Below the pieces are notes generated by a model, which worked only from the letters and a program-made list of their open reading frames with translations, made no database searches and was not told the origin of the DNA. This document shows positions 46,133 to 54,570 of a stretch of 64,000 nt of DNA, piece by piece. A program made the position numbers and the translations under genes. The first letter of the stretch is position 1. Each line of letters begins with the position of its first letter. This DNA comes from an uncultured Tateyamaria sp. (GTDB taxonomy: Bacteria; Pseudomonadota; Alphaproteobacteria; Rhodobacterales; Rhodobacteraceae), in NCBI RefSeq assembly GCF_947488715.1, contig NZ_CANLAG010000003.1, positions 62,001 to 126,000 of the forward strand. Direction: 5' to 3'.

Positions 46133-47071
46133 ATGCCCCCAATCCTGAGTATCCAAAACCTGCGCAAAGCCTATTCCGGCGGTTTCGAGGCGCTCAAGGG
46201 CGTGTCCCTTGATATCGAAGAGGGCGAGATCATCGCGCTTTTGGGGCCAAACGGGGCCGGGAAGACGACGCTGATCTCGACCGTTTGCGGCATCACCATG
46301 CCAACATCCGGAACGGTCAGTGTCGCAGGTTTCGACATTCTGACCGACTACCGACAGGCGCGCAGCCTCATTGGCCTCGTGCCACAGGAAATCGCGTTGG
46401 AACCGTTTGAGCGCGTGATCAACACCGTTCGTTTCTCGCGCGGTTTGTTTGGTAAGGGGCGCAAGGACGCTGCCGTCGAGGACATCCTCAAACGTCTGTC
46501 GCTGTGGGACAAGCGCGACAACCAAATTCGCGAGTTGTCCGGCGGCATGAAACGCCGGGTGTTGATCGCCAAGGCGCTGGCCCATGAACCTCGGGTGCTG
46601 TTTCTGGATGAACCGACGGCCGGTGTGGATGTTGAGCTGCGCAAGGACATGTGGGACATCGTCGAACAACTGCGCGCGGACGGTGTCACAACGATCCTGA
46701 CAACCCACTACATCGAAGAGGCCGAAGCCATCGCGGATCGTGTCGGCGTGATCAACAAGGGCGAGATCCTGTTGGTCGAAGACAAAGACAAGCTGATGGC
46801 GCGCATGGGGCAAAAGCAGTTGGATGTTCAACTGACCACACAGCTTGATGCGATCCCAGAGGCGTTGGCTGGATATGATCTGGCCTTGTCGCAAGACGGT
46901 TGGACGCTGGTCTACAGCTACGACGTCAATGCAGAGCGCACAGGCATCACCAAATTGCTGACCGATGTGGCGAACGCTGGTCTGCAACTGCGCGACGTGG
47001 TCACACGGCAATCCAGCCTCGAAGACATTTTTGTTTCGCTTGTCCATGAAAACGCAGAGGTGACCGTATGA
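46133..47071 (+). CDS. ABC-2 type exporter ATP-binding protein
   Basis: 312 residues from the ATG at 46133 (GGAG upstream). Walker [16 protein letters not shown]-loop GLVPQE, signature [15 protein letters not shown], Walker [13 protein letters not shown] and H-loop [10 protein letters not shown] are all canonical. A C-terminal extension of ~85 residues follows. Its stop overlaps the permease start by 4 bases. Typical of ABC-2 exporters for drugs, lipids or glycans. Confidence 0.9.
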   Translation: MPPILSIQNLRKAYSGGFEALKGVSLDIEEGEIIALLGPNGAGKTTLISTVCGITMPTSGTVSVAGFDILTDYRQARSLIGLVPQEIALEPFERVINTVRFSRGLFGKGRKDAAVEDILKRLSLWDKRDNQIRELSGGMKRRVLIAKALAHEPRVLFLDEPTAGVDVELRKDMWDIVEQLRADGVTTILTTHYIEEAEAIADRVGVINKGEILLVEDKDKLMARMGQKQLDVQLTTQLDAIPEALAGYDLALSQDGWTLVYSYDVNAERTGITKLLTDVANAGLQLRDVVTRQSSLEDIFVSLVHENAEVTV

Positions 47072-47829
47072 ACTGGTCCGCCATCAGTGCCATCTACGTA
47101 TTTGAGATGACACGGTTTTTCCGAACATTGGCACAGTCGCTGATTTCTCCGGTCTTGTCGACGTCCCTCTATTTTGTCGTCTTTGGCGCCGCCATCGGCA
47201 GCCGCATTCAAGAAGTGGATGGCGTGAGCTACGGCGCATTCATCGTGCCGGGCCTTATCATGTTGACCGTGATGACACAGAGCATCTCGAACGCTTCCTT
47301 CGGCATCTATTTCCCGAAATTCATCGGCACGATTTATGAATTGTTGTCAGCGCCCGTGAGCTTTCTGGAAATTGTCATGGGGTATGTCGGCGCGGCCGCG
47401 ACAAAGGCGATGTTCATCGGCGTTATCATTCTGATCACCTCGTTCTTTTTCGTGGATATCGAGATTGCGCACCCGCTGGCGATGATCCTGTTCCTTGTGC
47501 TGACCTGCATCAGTTTTGCGTTGTTCGGCTTTATCATCGGGATATGGGCAGGCAATTTCGAACAACTGCAATTGGTGCCGCTGCTGATCGTGACGCCATT
47601 GGTGTTTCTGGGCGGGTCCTTTTATTCGATCTCGATGTTGCCGCCGGTCTGGCAGACGATTTCAATGTTCAACCCTGTGGTCTATCTGATTTCCGGGTTC
47701 CGCTGGGCGTTCTTTGGCCTCACGGATGTACCCATTCTGACATCGCTCATCGCGATTGCCGGGTTCACGACGCTCTGCCTCGGCGCGGTCTGGTGGATCT
47801 TCAAATCCGGGTGGCGCATCCGCCAGTAA
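47068..47829 (+). CDS. ABC-2 type transporter permease
   Basis: 253 residues with six hydrophobic helices, e.g. [20 protein letters not shown] and the last [16 protein letters not shown]. The ABC-2 signature region is around [19 protein letters not shown] and [13 protein letters not shown]. Forms the membrane half of the exporter with the preceding ATPase. Cargo unknown. Confidence 0.88.
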   Translation: MNWSAISAIYVFEMTRFFRTLAQSLISPVLSTSLYFVVFGAAIGSRIQEVDGVSYGAFIVPGLIMLTVMTQSISNASFGIYFPKFIGTIYELLSAPVSFLEIVMGYVGAAATKAMFIGVIILITSFFFVDIEIAHPLAMILFLVLTCISFALFGFIIGIWAGNFEQLQLVPLLIVTPLVFLGGSFYSISMLPPVWQTISMFNPVVYLISGFRWAFFGLTDVPILTSLIAIAGFTTLCLGAVWWIFKSGWRIRQ

Positions 47830-47898
47830 CGCTGCGGCAGACAACTCGTTTCGGCGCTGGCCTTGTTTGGGTGCGGGACGCAATCTACATGGGCTAGA

Positions 47899-48696
47899 AT
47901 GAAACGCTGGATCCCCTTCATGTCATCCGATCCCACTGTGGCCGTCATTCGGCTGCAAGGGGTCATTGCCGGTGGCTCGCGCGGCACGCTGAACGATCAG
48001 GCCCTTGGCCCTGTGATCGAAAAGGCGTTTGCCCGCGGCAAGCCCGCCGCAGTCGCGCTTGAAATCAATTCGCCGGGCGGCAGCCCGGTACAGTCTTCGT
48101 TGATCGGCGCGCGTATCCGCAGGCTGGCCGAAGAAAAAGATGTGCCTGTCCTCGCCTTTGTCGAAGACGTTGCCGCATCAGGTGGCTACTGGCTTGCCGT
48201 GGCGGCCGATGAAATCTATGCCGACCCGTCTTCGGTGGTGGGGTCCATTGGTGTGATTTCCGCCGGTTTCGGCGCGCATGAATTTCTGGCGAAACAGGGT
48301 GTTGAACGCCGCGTCTACACGGCGGGTAAATCCAAATCGATGCTCGACCCGTTCCGCCCCGAAAAGCCAGAAGACGTCGACCGCCTCAAAGGGCTGTTGG
48401 ACGACATCCACACCAATTTTATCGACCACGTGCAATCGCGGCGTGGCGGCAAACTGGACGCCGAGGCCGATCTGTTCACGGGCGAAGTCTGGCTGGCGCA
48501 AAAGGCAAAAGAGCTGGGACTGATCGATGGGATCGGCCATATCCGCCCGATGCTGAAAGAGCGGTTCGGCGACAAGGTCAAACTGAGGCGTTACGGTGTC
48601 CGTCGCTCGTTTTTGTCGCGCTTCGGCGCACAAATGGTTGACGACACAATCAGTTCCATCGAAGAACGGGCAGCCTATGCCCAGTTTGGACTGTAA
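47899..48696 (+). CDS. S49 family serine peptidase (SppA-like)
   Basis: 265 residues from the ATG at 47899, a short-form signal peptide peptidase. The nucleophile Ser is in VEDVAASGGYWLAVAADE and the general-base Lys in YTAGKSKSMLDPF; ALEINSPGGSPVQS is the oxyanion strand. N-terminal hydrophobic character is weak (MKRWIPFMSSDPT), so it may be cytoplasmic or peripheral. It is followed after 3 bases by a 55-residue CxC microprotein and then an antiporter, with an overlap linking the last two. Confidence 0.85.
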   Translation: MKRWIPFMSSDPTVAVIRLQGVIAGGSRGTLNDQALGPVIEKAFARGKPAAVALEINSPGGSPVQSSLIGARIRRLAEEKDVPVLAFVEDVAASGGYWLAVAADEIYADPSSVVGSIGVISAGFGAHEFLAKQGVERRVYTAGKSKSMLDPFRPEKPEDVDRLKGLLDDIHTNFIDHVQSRRGGKLDAEADLFTGEVWLAQKAKELGLIDGIGHIRPMLKERFGDKVKLRRYGVRRSFLSRFGAQMVDDTISSIEERAAYAQFGL

Positions 48697-48699
48697 CGC

Positions 48700-48867
48700 A
48701 TGTTGTCGAAGATCGTCGTTTTGTTCCTCGTTTTCATGGGTGTGCTTGCCATGGCAGGCAAGTTGCATTGGATCGGGGGCAAACGTCTGAAACAGACAAA
48801 ATGCGATTGCGGACGCCACCGTATCGGCAAAGGGCCGTGCGCCTGCGGGCGGGGTAAGTCTGGATGA
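48700..48867 (+). CDS. 55-residue membrane microprotein with two CxC motifs
   Basis: ATG at 48700, three bases after the peptidase stop; TGA at 48865-48867 overlaps the antiporter ATG by 4 bases. This spacing is the best proof that it is translated. A hydrophobic helix near residues 5-20 (IVVLFLVFMGVLAMAG) is followed by CDC at 35-37 and CAC at 49-51 in a basic, Gly-rich context (GRHRIGKGP). Four Cys could bind zinc or iron-sulfur. No known family recognised. Confidence 0.7.
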   Translation: MLSKIVVLFLVFMGVLAMAGKLHWIGGKRLKQTKCDCGRHRIGKGPCACGRGKSG

Positions 48868-49826
48868 CAGAACTTATGCCATGGCTGCTGAGCGGGCTGG
48901 GCCTGTTGATCCTGCTTTTGGCGGGAGACTCATTGGTCAAAGGCGCCGTCAACTTGTCTTTGCGGTTGGGTGTACCCGCCTTGATCGTCAGTCTGACCAT
49001 CGTGGCATTTGGCACATCCGCGCCCGAGTTGCTGATTGCTGTTCAGGCGATCCTGGACGACGCGCCAGGTCTGGCCATCGGGAATGTGGTTGGGTCCAAC
49101 ACGGCGAACATCCTGTTGGTGCTGGGCATTCCGGCGCTGCTGGCGACGATGCACACGTCTGAATGCGACACGCGCAAAAGCTATAACTACATGATCGCCG
49201 CCTCGATCCTGTTCATTGCACTCGCGTTTCGCGGTGTATTCGACTGGATTGCAGCGCTTGTCTTGCTGGCTGCGCTGGCCTTTGTCCTTTTCGACCAAGC
49301 GATGGAGGCACGTGGCCACCGCGCCGCCTGTGCAGACGTTTCCGAGGACGAAGAAGACATTGAAGGCGTGGACCCGGACCTGCCCGGATGGCGGATCGCG
49401 GTGTTTCTTGTCCTGGGTTTGATCGGCCTTCCGCTTGGGGCGAGCCTTTTGGTGGACAACGCCACTGTCATCGCCAAAACCTATGGCGTCAGCGACACAG
49501 TCATCGGTTTGACCCTCGTGGCTGTTGGTACGTCCTTGCCGGAACTTGCCACGACAGTAATGGCCGCCTTGCGCCGCCAGGCGGACGTGGCACTGGGCAA
49601 TGTGATCGGCTCGAACATGTTCAACCTGCTGGCCATCATCGGTGTTGCCAGCCTGGTGGGGCCGATCCCGGTCGACCAATCGTTCCTGACCTTCGATCTG
49701 TGGGTCATGCTGGCCGCGTCGATCCTGCTGGTGCCGTTTGTCTATTTGCGGCGCGACATCACACGCATTTGGGGCGTGATCTTGACCGTCCTGTATGTGG
49801 CCTATTTGGCTATCGTACTGAGCTGA
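48864..49826 (+). CDS. Calcium/sodium antiporter (CaxA/YrbG family)
   Basis: 320 residues with ten or eleven predicted helices. The two inverted-repeat alpha motifs GNVVGSNTANILLVLG and GNVIGSNMFNLLAIIG identify the family. A cytoplasmic acidic loop between the halves (SEDEEDIEGVDPDLP) separates them. Overlaps the microprotein gene by 4 bases. Confidence 0.9.
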   Translation: MTELMPWLLSGLGLLILLLAGDSLVKGAVNLSLRLGVPALIVSLTIVAFGTSAPELLIAVQAILDDAPGLAIGNVVGSNTANILLVLGIPALLATMHTSECDTRKSYNYMIAASILFIALAFRGVFDWIAALVLLAALAFVLFDQAMEARGHRAACADVSEDEEDIEGVDPDLPGWRIAVFLVLGLIGLPLGASLLVDNATVIAKTYGVSDTVIGLTLVAVGTSLPELATTVMAALRRQADVALGNVIGSNMFNLLAIIGVASLVGPIPVDQSFLTFDLWVMLAASILLVPFVYLRRDITRIWGVILTVLYVAYLAIVLS

Positions 49827-49848
49827 GTTTGCAAAAAGGGAGAGTGCG

Positions 49849-50628
49849 ATGACGTGCGCGCTTGTGACAGGGGCAGGGCACCGTTTGGGTCAGGCCATGG
49901 CAGTGTATCTGGCGGAACGGGGCTATGATGTGGCCGTGCACTATGCCAGTTCCGACAAGGGCGCACAGGAGACCGTCGCACAAATCGAAGCCAAGGGGCG
50001 GCGTGGCGTGGCGCTTCAGGCGGATCTGTTGGACGAGGACGCCACGCAGGCGCTGTTTGGTCGTGCTGTGGATGCACTGGGCGGGCCAATCACCTGTCTG
50101 ATCAACAACGCGTCGATCTTTGAATATGACACGGTTGAGACGGCCACCCGCGAGACGTGGGACAAACACATGCATTCGAACCTGCGCGCACCCTTTGTGC
50201 TGACACAGGCCATGGCCGCCCAGGGGCTGACGCCAGATACCGATGACATGAATGAACCAAAGGCGTCGGGCCTCATTGTGAACATGGTCGATCAACGCGT
50301 GCGCAAACTGACGCCGGAGTTCATGACCTACACACTCGCCAAGATGGGTCTGTGGGCGCTCACCCAGACCAGTGCGCGGGCGCTGACGCCCGCCATTCGC
50401 GTGAATGCCATTGGCCCAGGTCCAACTCTGCAAGGGGGACGTCAGAGCGCGGAACACTTTGCCAAGCAGCGCGCCGCGACCGTATTGCAGCGCGGGTCCA
50501 ATCCCGCAGACATCGTGGGCGCGCTTGGTTATTTCCTCGATGCGCCGGGTGTCACAGGGCAATTGCTGTGCACCGATGGCGGGCAACATCTGGCGTGGGA
50601 AACACCTGACGTTGTGGGGGTCGAATAG
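49849..50628 (+). CDS. Short-chain dehydrogenase, possibly FolM-like pterin reductase
   Basis: 259 residues, ribosome site AAAGGGAGAG before the ATG. The cofactor motif is TGAGHRLG rather than the classical TGxxxGIG, which resembles pteridine and dihydromonapterin reductases (TGAAxRLG-like). Catalytic Tyr-Lys in YTLAK and the NNAS motif are present. The run NMVDQRVRKLTPEF parallels pteridine reductases. A role in tetrahydropterin reduction is plausible and untested. Confidence 0.7.
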   Translation: MTCALVTGAGHRLGQAMAVYLAERGYDVAVHYASSDKGAQETVAQIEAKGRRGVALQADLLDEDATQALFGRAVDALGGPITCLINNASIFEYDTVETATRETWDKHMHSNLRAPFVLTQAMAAQGLTPDTDDMNEPKASGLIVNMVDQRVRKLTPEFMTYTLAKMGLWALTQTSARALTPAIRVNAIGPGPTLQGGRQSAEHFAKQRAATVLQRGSNPADIVGALGYFLDAPGVTGQLLCTDGGQHLAWETPDVVGVE

Positions 50629-50904
50629 CTGACGTAAGGTGAGTTTTGCACCGCGTTAACTTCCGTTACAAAACTGTTACCAAAATGTCTTTATTTTCAG
50701 TCACTTGTAAGAAGTGTAAAAATAAGGGTAGCAAAAACAATAGCTTGGAGTATTGCCTAAAAATTAGGCATCTTAAGGAAGGGTCGAAAAAACAACGATA
50801 TTTTCCACATGCCGAGAACTTGTCCTTAGACTTATCCACAGCTTTGGTGGATGCAAGTTTGCTTGAACCCTCATCTGAATCAGTGCAGCCAAATCACGAA
50901 TCAA
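50629..50904. other. AT-rich intergenic region with two DnaA-box-like sites and a hairpin
   Basis: 276 bases much richer in A/T than the rest of the window. TTATCCACA at 50832-50840 is a perfect DnaA box and TTTTCCACA at 50801-50809 matches TTWTNCACA; both face the same way, 31 bases apart. TGCCTAA-AAA-TTAGGCA at 50754-50770 is a perfect 7-bp stem. The A/T-rich run before them contains repeated short patterns such as GTTAC. It may be a DnaA-regulated promoter for uvrC or part of an origin. An open frame at 50646-50942 has no start signal and overlaps uvrC. Confidence 0.5.
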
Positions 50905-52791
50905 ATGGCGAACCCAGACGATCCCACTCCTCCTCAGATTGAAGAGCCTGTGCCAGTTGGGCACGAGGTTATTCAGTCGTATTTGCGCACGCTCGACAGC
51001 TCGCCGGGTGTGTACCGCATGCTCGACCGTGACAGTCGGGTGTTGTACGTCGGCAAGGCGCGCAACCTGCGTGCACGGGTGTCGAACTATGCCCGGCCGT
51101 CGGGGCATTCGGGACGCATTGCGCGGATGATTTCGATGACCGCGTCAATGATGTTCCTGACGACGCGGACCGAGACCGAAGCGTTGCTGCTCGAACAGAA
51201 CTTGATCAAACAGCTCAAGCCCAAGTTCAATGTGCTGCTGCGCGATGACAAGTCCTTTCCCAATATTATGGTGACGGGCGATCACGTCTATCCGCAGATC
51301 AAGAAACACCGCGGCGCCAAGAAACAGAAGGGCGCCTACTACGGCCCCTTTGCCAGTGCTGGCGCTGTGAACCGCACACTGAACCAGCTGCAAAAGGTGT
51401 TCTTGCTGCGCAACTGTACTGACAGTGTGTTCGACAGCCGCACCCGCCCGTGCCTGCTGTATCAGATCAAACGCTGTTCTGGTCCTTGCGTCGGGCTGAT
51501 TTCAGAGAGCGACTACGCCCAGACGGTCAAGGATGCCGAACGCTTCCTGTCCGGCAAATCGACGGACATTCAGGCCAAGCTTGCCGGGCAGATGCAAGAG
51601 GCGTCTGAGGCGATGGAGTTCGAGCGTGCGGCGGCGTTGCGCGACCGTATCCGCGCGATGACACAAGTGCAGACGGCGCAAGGCATCAACCCCCGCGGCG
51701 TGACCGAGGCGGACATCGTCGCCCTGCATATGGAGCAGGGGCAGGCCTGTGTTCAGGTGTTCTTTATCCGTGCGGGCCAGAACTGGGGCAACCGCGACTT
51801 CTATCCCCGTGTGGGTGCCGATGTGGACGCTGCCGAGGTGCTCGAGGCGTTCCTAGGGCAATTCTACGACACCAAGGAACCGCCCCGGCAATTGATCCTG
51901 TCCAACGAGATCGAAAACCCTGATCTGATGGCCGAGGCGCTCAGCGGCAAATTGGGGCGCAAGGTTGAACTGCTGGTGCCACAGCGCGGCGAAAAGGCCG
52001 AGTTGGTGGACAGTGCGCTGCGCAATGCCCGCGAGAGCCTTGCACGCAAGATGGCGGAAAGCGCCACACAGACCAAGTTGCTGAAAGGGCTGGCCGAGGC
52101 CTTTGATCTGTCCGAACCGCCCACCCGGATCGAGGTCTATGACAACAGCCACATCCAGGGCACCAATGCCGTTGGTGGCATGATCGTTGCGGGCCCCGAG
52201 GGGTTCGTCAAAAACAGCTATCGTAAGTTCAATATCAAGGGCGAGGATCTGACGCCGGGCGATGACTTTGGCATGATGAAAGAGGTGCTGCACCGGCGCT
52301 TCAAGCGGTTGTTGAACGAAGACCCTGACCGGCAAAAGGGCATGTGGCCGGATCTGCTTTTGATCGACGGTGGTGCGGGGCAGGTCAGCGCCGTGGCCGA
52401 GATCATGGCGGAACACGGGGTCGAGGACATTCCAATGGTCGGCGTCGCCAAAGGTGTGGACCGTGACGCGGGCAAGGAAGAGTTCCACCGCGTCGGCAAA
52501 CGCCCCTTTGCGCTGCGGCACAACGATCCGGTGTTGTACTTTGTCCAGCGGATGCGCGACGAGGCGCACCGCTTTGCGATTGGCACCCACCGGGCGAAAC
52601 GGGCTAAATCCAACATGAAAAACCCGCTGGACGACATTCCAGGTGTCGGCGCGGCGCGCAAGCGGGCGTTGCTGGCGCATTTCGGTTCGGCCAAAGCGGT
52701 CAGCCGTGCAAACCTCGCCGATCTCAAGGCGGTGGACGGCGTATCCGAAGGCTTGGCGCAAAAGGTCTATGACTTCTTTCACGATCAGTAA
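50905..52791 (+). CDS. uvrC: Excinuclease ABC subunit C
   Basis: 628 residues from the ATG at 50905; the frame extends upstream to an ATG at 50851 but inside the AT-rich control region, so I rejected that. GIY-YIG-like N-terminal nuclease: [23 protein letters not shown] domain [19 protein letters not shown]. RNase H-like C-terminal nuclease [12 protein letters not shown] and [10 protein letters not shown]. Terminal helix-hairpin-helix [18 protein letters not shown]. Dual incision nuclease of nucleotide excision repair. No good ribosome site is seen. Confidence 0.95.
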   Translation: MANPDDPTPPQIEEPVPVGHEVIQSYLRTLDSSPGVYRMLDRDSRVLYVGKARNLRARVSNYARPSGHSGRIARMISMTASMMFLTTRTETEALLLEQNLIKQLKPKFNVLLRDDKSFPNIMVTGDHVYPQIKKHRGAKKQKGAYYGPFASAGAVNRTLNQLQKVFLLRNCTDSVFDSRTRPCLLYQIKRCSGPCVGLISESDYAQTVKDAERFLSGKSTDIQAKLAGQMQEASEAMEFERAAALRDRIRAMTQVQTAQGINPRGVTEADIVALHMEQGQACVQVFFIRAGQNWGNRDFYPRVGADVDAAEVLEAFLGQFYDTKEPPRQLILSNEIENPDLMAEALSGKLGRKVELLVPQRGEKAELVDSALRNARESLARKMAESATQTKLLKGLAEAFDLSEPPTRIEVYDNSHIQGTNAVGGMIVAGPEGFVKNSYRKFNIKGEDLTPGDDFGMMKEVLHRRFKRLLNEDPDRQKGMWPDLLLIDGGAGQVSAVAEIMAEHGVEDIPMVGVAKGVDRDAGKEEFHRVGKRPFALRHNDPVLYFVQRMRDEAHRFAIGTHRAKRAKSNMKNPLDDIPGVGAARKRALLAHFGSAKAVSRANLADLKAVDGVSEGLAQKVYDFFHDQ

Positions 52792-52848
52792 GGTGCACGT
52801 GACATGCGCCCCCTTCCTGCTCCGCTCTGTACGCGCTAGAGGTGTGAC

Positions 52849-53508
52849 ATGATTTGGAACATTCCGAATATCCTCACAACACTGCGCCTGATTGCGGCGC
52901 CGCTGGTGGCTGTGATGTTCCTCTATTTCACGCGCCCCTATGCCGACATCTTTGCGGTTGTTCTGTTTGTAGGGGCTGCGATCACCGACTGGTTTGACGG
53001 CTATCTGGCGCGCGCATGGGGCCAACAGACGAAACTGGGCACGATGCTCGACCCCATCGCGGACAAGGCGATGGTGGTGATCGCGTTGATGGTCATCATC
53101 GGGTTTTCGTCCTGGTCGCCCTGGCTGGTCTTGCCCGCAACCATGATCCTGTTCCGCGAAGTGTTCGTGTCCGGCCTCAGAGAGTTTCTGGGCGATACCG
53201 CCGGCACGCTCAAAGTGACCCAGTTGGCCAAATGGAAAACCACGCTCCAGATGGTCGCAATCGCGGTCCTGTTTTCCCAGGGCGTGTTCGAACACTACTT
53301 TGGCATGTCCGTCTGGGGCATGGATGATGACATTGTCGTTGCGATCCTGAACGGGGATCAACCGGACGTTCAGGGCCTAGGCTGGAAACTGGCAGGCGCC
53401 GATTGGTCAGGCCGGATCGGGTTGTGGTTGTTGTGGGGTGCGGCTGCGCTGACCTTGATCACGGGCTGGGACTATTTCCGCAAGGCGACCCCCTATCTGA
53501 AAGGATAA
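52849..53508 (+). CDS. pgsA: CDP-diacylglycerol--glycerol-3-phosphate 3-phosphatidyltransferase
   Basis: 219 residues. Makes phosphatidylglycerol phosphate in the inner membrane. The CDP-alcohol phosphotransferase motif D-G-x2-A-R-x8-G-x3-D-x3-D is seen in DGYLARAWGQQTKLGTMLD followed by PIAD. Four or more hydrophobic helices. GAGG precedes the ATG. An insert near residues 155-185 (WGMDDDIVVAILNGDQP) is longer than in E. coli PgsA. Confidence 0.93.
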   Translation: MIWNIPNILTTLRLIAAPLVAVMFLYFTRPYADIFAVVLFVGAAITDWFDGYLARAWGQQTKLGTMLDPIADKAMVVIALMVIIGFSSWSPWLVLPATMILFREVFVSGLREFLGDTAGTLKVTQLAKWKTTLQMVAIAVLFSQGVFEHYFGMSVWGMDDDIVVAILNGDQPDVQGLGWKLAGADWSGRIGLWLLWGAAALTLITGWDYFRKATPYLKG

Positions 53509-53513
53509 GAGCC

Positions 53514-53759
53514 ATGGATGTGTTGTATTTCGCATGGGTGCGCGAACGCATTGGCCTGCCACGCGAGGTGGTCCAGACGGATGCAGCAACGGTCATGGAT
53601 CTGGTCGAGGAATTGCGCGTCCGCGAGGACCGCTATGCCGCCGCCTTTGCCGATATCACCGCATTGCGCGTGGCTGTGGATCAGGTTTTGAGCGATTTTG
53701 ACACCCCGCTTGACGGCGTGCGCGAGGTCGCGTTTTTCCCACCGATGACCGGCGGCTAA
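53514..53759 (+). CDS. moaD: Molybdopterin synthase sulfur carrier subunit
   Basis: 81 residues with AAGGA before the ATG at 53514. Ubiquitin-like fold ending in the thiocarboxylate-forming Gly-Gly tail (FFPPMTGG). Works with MoaE to build the dithiolene of molybdopterin, which NasA in this window requires. Three bases separate it from moaE. Confidence 0.93.
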   Translation: MDVLYFAWVRERIGLPREVVQTDAATVMDLVEELRVREDRYAAAFADITALRVAVDQVLSDFDTPLDGVREVAFFPPMTGG

Positions 53760-53762
53760 CCC

Positions 53763-54203
53763 ATGCGCGTCGTTGTTCAGGAAGCACCCTTTGATCTCGG
53801 GGCCGAGGCGGATGCGTTTGCCAAGGGCCAAAGCCGTTCGGGTGCGATTGTGACCTTCACCGGTGTGGTGCGCGACGTGGCGGGCGGTCTCGACGCGATG
53901 GAGATCGAACATTATCCCGGCATGACCGAAGCCGCACTGACAGACATCGCGTCCGAAGCCACAACGCGTTGGTCGCTGGAGGATACGCTGGTGATCCACA
54001 GGCATGGACGTTTGGCACCGGGTGAGATGATTATGATGGTCGCAACCGCAGCCCCGCATCGCAAAGATGCGTTTGAAGCGGCGGAATACCTGATGGACTA
54101 CCTCAAATCCCGCGCGCCTTTCTGGAAACGCGAAATCGTCGCGGGTACACCGCGTTGGGTCGACGCCAAGGATGCGGACGAGGACGCGCTGCGCCGCTGG
54201 TGA
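53763..54203 (+). CDS. moaE: Molybdopterin synthase catalytic subunit
   Basis: 146 residues. Conserved features: GAIVTFTGVVRDV, EHYPGMTE, VIHRHGRLAPGE and the active-site lysines near LKSRAPFWKRE. Transfers sulfur from MoaD to precursor Z. Last gene of the uvrC-pgsA-moaD-moaE series; convergent with the coiled-coil gene. Confidence 0.94.
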   Translation: MRVVVQEAPFDLGAEADAFAKGQSRSGAIVTFTGVVRDVAGGLDAMEIEHYPGMTEAALTDIASEATTRWSLEDTLVIHRHGRLAPGEMIMMVATAAPHRKDAFEAAEYLMDYLKSRAPFWKREIVAGTPRWVDAKDADEDALRRW

Positions 54204-54243
54204 TCCAGCGACCTGCCCGTCCCGCACTATCTTGAAATGATGG

Positions 54244-54570
54244 TCAGCTCGCCTGTTGGCGGTCGATCCACGCGCGCAGCTCTTCGGCCTCGTGACGCGC
54301 GTCGCGCAGTCCGTCCATGGCAGCGCGCAATTCTGCTTCGGTCTGGCTCAACTGATTGGTCAGTTCCGCCTCACGTTGTTGCAGGTAGGTGATCGCCTGA
54401 TCACGCGTTTCTTCGGCCTCGTGCAGCTCTTGGCTCATCCGGTCCAATTCGGCCACGTCGCCGGCGGCCACGCGGGTGAACCGGTGGATCAGCCAGTTGG
54501 CAAACCAGCCCAAACAGAACGCAATGAAGAGAATGATGGCTGTCGCAATGACAAACTCAGTTCTGCTCAT
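54244..54570 (-). CDS. Membrane-anchored coiled-coil protein of unknown function
   Basis: 108 residues from the ATG at 54570 (AGGA six bases upstream); it overlaps the end of the OmpA-family gene by 14 bases. A membrane helix at residues 6-25 (FVIATAIILFIAFCLGWFAN) is followed by a heptad-rich segment from ELDRMSQELHEAEE to LRAAMDGLRDA. Similar small proteins accompany OmpA-like proteins in Rhodobacteraceae, from memory. An envelope scaffold role is a guess. Confidence 0.7.
   Translation of the reverse strand: MSRTEFVIATAIILFIAFCLGWFANWLIHRFTRVAAGDVAELDRMSQELHEAEETRDQAITYLQQREAELTNQLSQTEAELRAAMDGLRDARHEAEELRAWIDRQQAS

Noticed and set aside
50646-50942. 98-residue open frame before uvrC
   Set aside because: AT-rich, no ribosome site, no recognisable protein pattern, overlaps the uvrC start and contains the DnaA boxes.
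51853-53361. 502-residue minus-strand frame opposite uvrC and pgsA
   Set aside because: Shadow; its sequence has no hydrophobic core or family motif while uvrC and pgsA are clear.
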